A stretch of DNA of 19,621 nucleotides from JAVBQG01 sp031549185 (GTDB lineage: Bacteria; Synergistota; Synergistia; Synergistales; Synergistaceae): the NCBI GenBank assembly GCA_031549185.1, contig JAVBQG010000075.1, positions 1 through 19,621 on the forward strand, given 5' to 3'. The notes under the pieces were generated by a model. The model made no database searches, was not told the origin of the DNA, and saw only the letters and a list, made by a program, of their open reading frames with translations. Positions within the stretch are counted from its first letter, which is position 1; each line of letters opens with the position of its first letter. The position numbers and the translations under genes are program-made. Positions 14,948 to 19,621 of the stretch are shown here, in pieces.

Positions 14948-15898
14948 ATGACGACCACATCTTTACGCCGTGCCTTTACCATCATCGAACTGCTCGTCGC
15001 CGTGCCGCTCGCCGCACTGCTCTTCTGCGGAGTTGCGCAGACACTCGTCCACCACATTCTGGTGCGCACAGAGGTGGACGACGAGATCGCCGCATACGCC
15101 AGAGCCGACCGCGTCTGGTCGATCCTCCGCGACCCGCTCGCCCTCTGCGGCTACGGAATGCCGAAGGACCCCGCCGGCTATGCGCAGGCCTTCCCCACAA
15201 GCGGCGCCACGAAGGACACCTTCTTCTCGTGGCCCGGCCCGATCAGCATCACGCACTCCACTGTAGACAAAAATAAAAGGGAGAACGGCTCGTGCCGCAT
15301 CGTCCACGCCATCCCGTCGAAGACGACGACCACGACGGAGATCGTCACCTCGGCCGACCGCTTCACGATCGAGCTGACCGGCACCCCTCCGCACCTCGAA
15401 CCGACCCCCTTCGGCAGCAGCCCAATCTGGCCGAAGAACTGGGCGATCTTCGGCGCGATGCAGCCCTCCGCCCGCCCCTTCTGGTTCTCCGCGCACAACG
15501 GCCCCAAGCAAGTGACGCTGAGGCGGGCGAAGCCGAAATCCGGCGACCTGGAGACCGTCACGATCCCGGAGAACGACGAGCTCTATTACCTGCGCGCGAC
15601 CGAGGCGAGGGCCGGCCTCCACGGAGAGGGCGACTGGGCGTTCTACACCGACCACCACGACGGCAGCGGCAGGCAGCCGCGGGTGGTCGGGGTCGTCGAC
15701 GCGCGCTTTGAGCTGGCCCCGACCGGACGGACGATGAAGATGCACCTGCTGATCCGCGGCGACCATCGCCACCCGGAGAAGATCACCCCCGGCACCCCGC
15801 CCGGCTGGCCGGCGGAGTACGCGAAGGACATCCCCGACGCGGCGAGGCACTACCGGCTCTACGCGTTCGAGATGACATTCGGGTTGCGGAATTTTTGA
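14948..15898 (+). CDS. Prepilin-type N-terminal cleavage/methylation protein (minor pseudopilin-like)
   Basis: A 316-aa protein with a class III (prepilin) signal. A short basic leader, MTTTSLRRA, is followed by FTIIELLVAVPLAALLF, with cleavage expected between A9 and F10 and the conserved Glu at +5 (E14). Ala replaces the usual Gly at -1. After one membrane helix the rest is a soluble periplasmic or extracellular domain resembling large minor pilins (PilW/GspJ-like) only in layout. It probably forms part of a type IV pilus or type II secretion pseudopilus. No other pilus gene is present, so it is an orphan here. It appears to be transcribed from its own promoter without a leader. It converges with the toxin-antitoxin genes 29 bp away. 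Confidence 0.78.
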   Translation: MTTTSLRRAFTIIELLVAVPLAALLFCGVAQTLVHHILVRTEVDDEIAAYARADRVWSILRDPLALCGYGMPKDPAGYAQAFPTSGATKDTFFSWPGPISITHSTVDKNKRENGSCRIVHAIPSKTTTTTEIVTSADRFTIELTGTPPHLEPTPFGSSPIWPKNWAIFGAMQPSARPFWFSAHNGPKQVTLRRAKPKSGDLETVTIPENDELYYLRATEARAGLHGEGDWAFYTDHHDGSGRQPRVVGVVDARFELAPTGRTMKMHLLIRGDHRHPEKITPGTPPGWPAEYAKDIPDAARHYRLYAFEMTFGLRNF

Positions 15899-15927
15899 GG
15901 GGGGACGATCAGGGTCGCTTTTCTGTT

Positions 15928-16245
15928 CTATTCATCGTCGCCCATTCTCTGCATGAGGTGCTTCTGGGGGACCACGCTGTGATGGAAGACCGCCGCTATG
16001 GCGACCCCTCCCGTCATCCTTTTATAATAAATAACATGGCTTTTGTGGCCGAAGCTCATATACCCGGGGCCAATATCTTCGCTGCGATCGCGACCGATAG
16101 AAGGCCGGACAGCCAACAACTCGAAGATCGTCGTCAACGCTTCCAAGTAGGCATCGGCTTGCTCTATCCCCCAGTTTTGCATGGTGTATTCGTCGATTTG
16201 CTCCAAATCCTCGCGAGCGTCGGACAATATAACGTATCGAGCCAT
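15928..16245 (-). CDS. ParE/RelE-family toxin
   Basis: A 105-aa basic/aromatic-rich protein of the ParE/RelE toxin superfamily, which inhibits DNA gyrase (ParE) or cleaves mRNA on ribosomes (RelE). The family pattern is visible in ILSDAREDLEQIDEYTMQNWG (split: N-terminal helices), LAVRPSIGRDRSED and the C-terminal strand HVIYYKRMTGGVAIAAVFH. ParE is favoured by the helix-pair start and the PSIGR segment. The ATG at 16245 overlaps the last base of the antitoxin stop (TGATG), so translation is coupled. Antitoxin-first order is typical for type II systems. Confidence 0.85.
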   Translation of the reverse strand: MARYVILSDAREDLEQIDEYTMQNWGIEQADAYLEALTTIFELLAVRPSIGRDRSEDIGPGYMSFGHKSHVIYYKRMTGGVAIAAVFHHSVVPQKHLMQRMGDDE

Positions 16246-16505
16246 CAGCCGCGTTTCCTGCTGATCAGTTCTCGCATAAAAGTCTCGCCATCGACAAAAT
16301 TTCCTTCTTCGAGGTCTCTTTCCGCACGGGCAATCCGTTCTTTCAATACTTGCATCTTCAATTCTTCCGCGGCTTTGTAGCTCTCAATGGACATAAGAAC
16401 CGCAAAGGGTTTACCGCTCTTCGTTATTTGGACAGGCTCATGCTGCGCTTTTTGCAAAGCCTCCCCAAATCCGACACGAGCCTCGTTTGCCGTCAAAGTC
16501 TCCAT
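16245..16505 (-). CDS. Phd/YefM-family antitoxin
   Basis: An 86-aa protein that should bind and neutralise the downstream toxin and repress its own promoter. The N-terminal METLTANEARVGFGEALQK and the KSGKPFAVLMSIESYKA segment are typical of Phd/YefM antitoxins. The C-terminal half is a charged helix expected to wrap the toxin. The ATG at 16505 was chosen for its ribosome site (ggagg, nine bases upstream); the longer reading from 16553 adds residues without one. Upstream, near 16530-16550 on the minus strand, two GAGTG-containing repeats could be operator half-sites. Confidence 0.87.
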   Translation of the reverse strand: METLTANEARVGFGEALQKAQHEPVQITKSGKPFAVLMSIESYKAAEELKMQVLKERIARAERDLEEGNFVDGETFMRELISRKRG

Positions 16506-16664
16506 AGTCGTCGACCTCCAAATCGCTAGAATCGATACAATCACTCGAAACACTCGGTTTTAACAATTATGCGCCACCCAGTGTCTTGCGTCAAGGAAAA
16601 ACCTATCGAAAAGAGCCATCCCCAAATTTGCACATATGTGAGGGTTGACATGGTTACACAGTAA

Positions 16665-17258
16665 CTACTTCAAACCAATGGCATAAGCCAGATAAGCGGG
16701 TACCTCGCGCAGCGTCGAAAGGACGTCCCCCCACTCGAAGTAGCGGGCATAGGCGGCGCCGACGCGCGGCACGCCCTCGGCCCGAAACGCCATGACCGTC
16801 CGGGGAATGTGAAAGAACTGGCTCACAGCGATGGCCGAGCCGAGCCCGTGCTCCCTCATGTAACGCGCCGTAAACCGTGCCGTCGCGCGCGTGTTGACGC
16901 CGTGCGAGTCGACGACGATATCTCCACGCGGCACGCGCTGCGACAACAGATAGTTCCGCATCCCCACGCCTTCGTCGAACCCGGACAACCCCACCCCACC
17001 GCTGACGATAATTTTCTTGCAGTCGCCCGCCCTGTAAAGATCCACCGCCCGCTCCAGCCGCCCCACAAGTCGAGGCGAACAGGTCCCGTCGGCGTAAACC
17101 TCGTTGCCGAGCACCACGGCGACATCGGCGGGGAAGATGTTCTCGCGGAAACCGAGGAAAGAGATGAGAAGGGTGGGGGCCACAAGCAGGAAGGCAAGTA
17201 CGGTGATAACAGCAATGATGGTACGTTTTTTGTTGACGATTTTCGTTGTGTTTTTCAT
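16665..17258 (-). CDS. SanA/YdcF-like membrane protein (DUF218)
   Basis: A 197-aa protein with one N-terminal membrane anchor (about residues 12-36), followed by an extracytoplasmic DUF218 domain. Motifs include VAVVLGNEVYADGTCSPRL, KIIVSGGVG, DIVVDSHGVNTRATARF and AIAVSQFFHIPRTVMAF, matching the SanA branch. In Escherichia coli, SanA affects envelope barrier function and vancomycin sensitivity; the biochemical activity is unsettled. The ATG at 17258 has no ribosome-binding sequence, and a promoter-like motif lies immediately before it, so translation may be leaderless. The gene lies 100 bp beyond the distal end of the CRISPR array on the same strand, so array transcripts could read into it. 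Confidence 0.85.
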   Translation of the reverse strand: MKNTTKIVNKKRTIIAVITVLAFLLVAPTLLISFLGFRENIFPADVAVVLGNEVYADGTCSPRLVGRLERAVDLYRAGDCKKIIVSGGVGLSGFDEGVGMRNYLLSQRVPRGDIVVDSHGVNTRATARFTARYMREHGLGSAIAVSQFFHIPRTVMAFRAEGVPRVGAAYARYFEWGDVLSTLREVPAYLAYAIGLK

Positions 17259-17267
17259 AGCTACAGT

Positions 17268-17295
17268 ATATTAGCATTGATGGCAAATAATGCAA
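17268..17295 (-). promoter_or_regulatory. Promoter directly before the SanA-like gene
   Basis: On the minus strand, TTGCAT (complement of 17290-17295), a 16-bp spacer and TAATAT (complement of 17268-17273) precede the ATG at 17258 by nine bases. The transcription start would fall within a few bases of the start codon. The -10 match is good; the -35 box is moderate. Confidence 0.5.
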
Positions 17296-17358
17296 AAGCG
17301 GTGTTGCAGATGTCATAAAATACAACGTCAACAATATCGGATAGATTTTGCATCCCCC

Positions 17359-18996
17359 GTTTCAACTCACGCGCCCGTGAGGGCGCGACCTCAATTGTCA
17401 TTCGAGCAATGGCAAACAAGGCGTTTCAACTCACGCGCCCGTGAGGGCGCGACGGGATCGTGGCGGCGGTCGTGCTCGTCGCTTGGTTTCAACTCACGCG
17501 CCCGTGAGGGCGCGACTGTTCCCGCAACGCCCTCGTCGCGAAACACGACGTTTCAACTCACGCGCCCGTGAGGGCGCGACGCGCTCCCAAAGATTCTACA
17601 GGGCCTCGCTACGTTTCAACTCACGCGCCCGTGAGGGCGCGACACGGTGTGGCGACGGTCAGATCTACGCTTTGGAGTTTCAACTCACGCGCCCGTGAGG
17701 GCGCGACCAGGCGGTAGGCCGGACAGGCGCAGAGGGTTACCTGTTTCAACTCCCGCGCCCGTGAGGGCGCGACTGTTCGCCACTGAGGCAAATTCTGGCG
17801 CAAAAAAGTTTCAACTCACGCGCCCGTGAGGGCGCGACCAAGGCGAAGAAATGAAGCTCAGGGACGTCATAGTTTCAACTCACGCGCCCGTGAGGGCGCG
17901 ACACTCATGCGGGATCGTCTACGGCAACTGTTCAGCGTTTCAACTCACGCGCCCGTGAGGGCGCGACGATATCCCCGAAGCTTGGAAGGCATCCCCAAAA
18001 GGGTTTCAACTCACGCGCCCGTGAGGGCGCGACTCGAGCTTGGTTGCGTTGACCTTGGATCTGATGTTTCAACTCACGCGCCCGTGAGGGCGCGACTTGG
18101 AGACCTGCCACGCTGAAGGGCTGGCAAGGGTTTCAACTCACGCGCCCGTGAGGGCGCGACGGGGCGGCATCACGGCAGGCGGGCGCGCCGCCGCGTTTCA
18201 ACTCACGCGCCCGTGAGGGCGCGACGCCGACGCCGCGATGCCTGAATTTCTTGGTCCGGTTTCAACTCACGCGCCCGTGAGGGCGCGACCCCATGAGCTT
18301 CTTCCAGTCGACATCGCTGTCGAGTTTCAACTCACGCGCCCGTGAGGGCGCGACGGCGCGAGAAGCCGAACAAGCTGTCGTGGGCGGTGTTTCAACTCAC
18401 GCGCCCGTGAGGGCGCGACCATTCATCTTCTGCCGACACCGACGGTAACAGGGTTTCAACTCACGCGCCCGTGAGGGCGCGACCTGACTGCAAAAACAAA
18501 GTATCCGACAAAGCTGTTTCAACTCACGCGCCCGTGAGGGCGCGACGGACCGTCAATCGTTCAGATGGCGGGGAAGGATGTTTCAACTCACGCGCCCGTG
18601 AGGGCGCGACCGGCGTGCGGCAGGAGTTCTTCCGGGATTCAAGGTTTCAACTCACGCGCCCGTGAGGGCGCGACGGGCAGCGAGACGGTCAGCTCCATCG
18701 ACGTCGAAGTTTCAACTCACGCGCCCGTGAGGGCGCGACCAAGTCAATCACCCTGAGACACGGCACTACATCGTTTCAACTCACGCGCCCGTGAGGGCGC
18801 GACGGGTGAGCGATGAGTTTTACTGACGACATGATGTTTCAACTCACGCGCCCGTGAGGGCGCGACACCTCGAACCAGAAATTCTTCTCCGCTACGGGCT
18901 GTTTCAACTCACGCGCCCGTGAGGGCGCGACTCACCCGACTCGTCCACGACTTCACACCAAATCTGTTTCAACTCACGCGCCCGTGAGGGCGCGAC
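17359..18996 (-). CRISPR. CRISPR array, type I-C-like, 26 repeats and 25 spacers
   Basis: Repeats of 31 bp start at 17359, 17423, 17486, 17550, 17613, 17677, 17743, 17808, 17872, 17937, 18003, 18066, 18130, 18195, 18259, 18324, 18389, 18453, 18516, 18580, 18644, 18709, 18773, 18836, 18901 and 18966. Each reads gtttcaactcacgcg... to ...gagggcgcgac on the plus strand. Spacers are 32-35 bp; none looked duplicated. On the minus strand the repeat ends in TTGAAAC, contains a 7-bp stem (CGCGCCC/GGGCGCG, loop TCAC), and leaves the 11-nt handle TGAGTTGAAAC expected after Cas5 cleavage in type I-C systems. Transcription is therefore on the minus strand from the right. Only the repeat at 17743 differs clearly (A to C at 17753); the distal repeat is intact. 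Confidence 0.98.
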
Positions 18997-19245
18997 TGTG
19001 ATGCCCATAACCATAGCATTTGCAAAGCTTCGCATAGCTTGTAGCGCGAAAGGTCAATGCAACGAGATCTCTTTATTTTTGAAAGACATCTTTCGTTTGT
19101 CAAAGTGCGCTGGTAGCAGTCGCTTTGCTTTGCCGCGAACCCGATAATCGCTTCTATTTCCATCATTTCCGATTTACCAATGGCTTACATGCCATTTCGA
19201 CAAACGATATCAAGCGAATACTTGGGGTTCGCGCGCGTCATTCCC
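18997..19245 (-). promoter_or_regulatory. CRISPR leader with candidate promoter
   Basis: The 249 bp between the first (leader-side) repeat and cas2 contain no supported gene and are AT-richer than the flanks. On the minus strand a perfect TTGACA (complement of 19098-19103) is followed by a 17-bp spacer and AAAAAT (complement of 19075-19080), a weak -10. A perfect palindrome, GAAAGA-CA-TCTTTC (19081-19094), sits inside the spacer, where a bound protein could block transcription. The array would start about 80 bp downstream. The leader is also the site where new spacers are added. Confidence 0.65.
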
Positions 19246-19536
19246 TCAAAGAAGAATCAGGCCTTCGGGGTCATAGGCCTCCTTTGCCCCATAGTGTTCT
19301 ACACGTCGTTTCCAGTTTGCTCCCAGGAAATAAAAACGGAGACTGTCTTTCTCTTTGTCCACCGCTTGCTCCAATTTGTAACGAAGATCTGCCCATTGCG
19401 CAGGATCGACAAGACATTCAAACACGGAGCATTGCACGCGCTGCCCGAAATTCTGACAAATTTTCGCGACATGTCGCAGGCGACGCTTTCCACCTTCGCT
19501 CTCCGTATTCACGTCGTACGTGACCAGGACCATCAT
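19246..19536 (-). CDS. cas2: CRISPR-associated endonuclease Cas2 (type I-C)
   Basis: A 96-aa Cas2, the partner of Cas1 in the spacer-integration complex. The N-terminal strand MMVLVTYDVNT carries the conserved Asp (D8). GKRRLRHVAKICQNFGQRVQ and CSVFECLVDPAQWADL follow the usual ferredoxin-like fold. The length is normal. The first ATG of a double ATG (19536) is preferred, because aggtga lies six bases upstream; that site overlaps the stop codon region of cas1, so the genes are coupled. The leader and array follow directly. Assignment to type I-C rests on the repeat sequence and on the cas1-cas2-array order. Confidence 0.95.
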   Translation of the reverse strand: MMVLVTYDVNTESEGGKRRLRHVAKICQNFGQRVQCSVFECLVDPAQWADLRYKLEQAVDKEKDSLRFYFLGANWKRRVEHYGAKEAYDPEGLILL

Positions 19537-19546
19537 TTTTCTTCAC

Positions 19547-19621
19547 CTATTTCCATACGAAAGGAGGATAACTCTCCAACTCCCCTCGGATGTGCCGTGC
19601 CAACAATCGCGCTTGTATATG
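19547..19621 (-). CDS. cas1: CRISPR-associated endonuclease Cas1, C-terminal end only
   Basis: The window edge cuts this gene; only the last 24 codons and the TAG stop (complement of 19547-19549) are inside. The readable tail, HIQARLLARHIRGE followed by LESYPPFVWK, matches the C-terminus common in type I-C Cas1 proteins. Cas1 is the integrase that inserts new spacers at the leader end of the array. It ends 10 bp before the cas2 start and is on the same strand. Cas4 and the interference genes would be expected beyond the right edge. Confidence 0.85.
   Translation of the reverse strand, partial: HIQARLLARHIRGELESYPPFVWK

Noticed and set aside
18355..18388. Possible self-targeting spacer: 14 bases (acaagctgtcgtgg) also occur in the oxidoreductase gene near 8678
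   Set aside because: Only 14 contiguous bases match and both sides diverge at once; a match of this length is expected by chance at a noticeable rate in GC-rich coding DNA.
17290..18756. Short open frames repeating FNSRAREGAT or VSTHAPVRAR
   Set aside because: They are translations of the CRISPR repeat in different frames, without ribosome sites; not proteins.
18969..19166. Minus-strand open frame of 65 codons in the leader
   Set aside because: It reads through the leader into the first CRISPR repeat and lacks family similarity and a good ribosome site.
19125..19523. Plus-strand open frame of 132 codons
   Set aside because: It is antisense to cas2 and the leader; no motif or ribosome site supports it.

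Overview
The window looks like the chromosome of a strictly anaerobic, amino-acid-fermenting bacterium, most plausibly a member of the Synergistota. This taxonomic call is an inference. It rests on the gene mix (TAXI-type TRAP transporter, LctP-type permease, Asp/Glu-racemase-like and saccharopine-dehydrogenase-like enzymes, an [FeFe]-hydrogenase-like sensor, a MobA-like/HD fusion), clear Shine-Dalgarno sites and frequent TTG starts. No rRNA or tRNA gene was seen.

Region 1 (1-9489) is catabolic and entirely on the plus strand. A GntR/FCD regulator with a strong sigma-70-type promoter precedes a TAXI solute-binding protein, a fused TRAP permease and a metal-dependent amidohydrolase. After a 158-bp gap with a nested hairpin comes a tight second operon: an LctP-family permease, a 67-aa two-helix membrane protein, an Asp/Glu-racemase-superfamily enzyme and a saccharopine-dehydrogenase-like oxidoreductase. 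Together they resemble an import-and-degradation system for an unidentified organic acid, amino-acid derivative or peptide. The left part is visibly less GC-rich than the region from about 7.4 kb onward.

Region 2 (9499-14825) holds redox and cofactor genes. The most unusual is a minus-strand soluble protein joining two ferredoxin-type clusters, an [FeFe]-hydrogenase H-cluster domain with a changed proton-relay position, a further four-Cys Fe-S motif and a chemoreceptor signalling domain; it looks like a cytoplasmic H2 or redox chemoreceptor. A peroxiredoxin and a Fur-family regulator are divergent. Next come a molybdopterin-binding protein with a Cys-rich tail and a MobA-like nucleotidyltransferase fused to an HD domain, 1 bp apart.

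Region 3 (14913-19621) is accessory. It contains a lone prepilin-like gene that may be leaderless, a Phd/ParE-type toxin-antitoxin pair, a SanA/YdcF-like membrane protein, and a type I-C-like CRISPR array (26 repeats of 31 bp, 25 spacers). The array's leader, cas2 and the 3' end of cas1 lie at the right edge. Cas1, cas2, leader and array all read on the minus strand; the interference genes would lie beyond the right edge.
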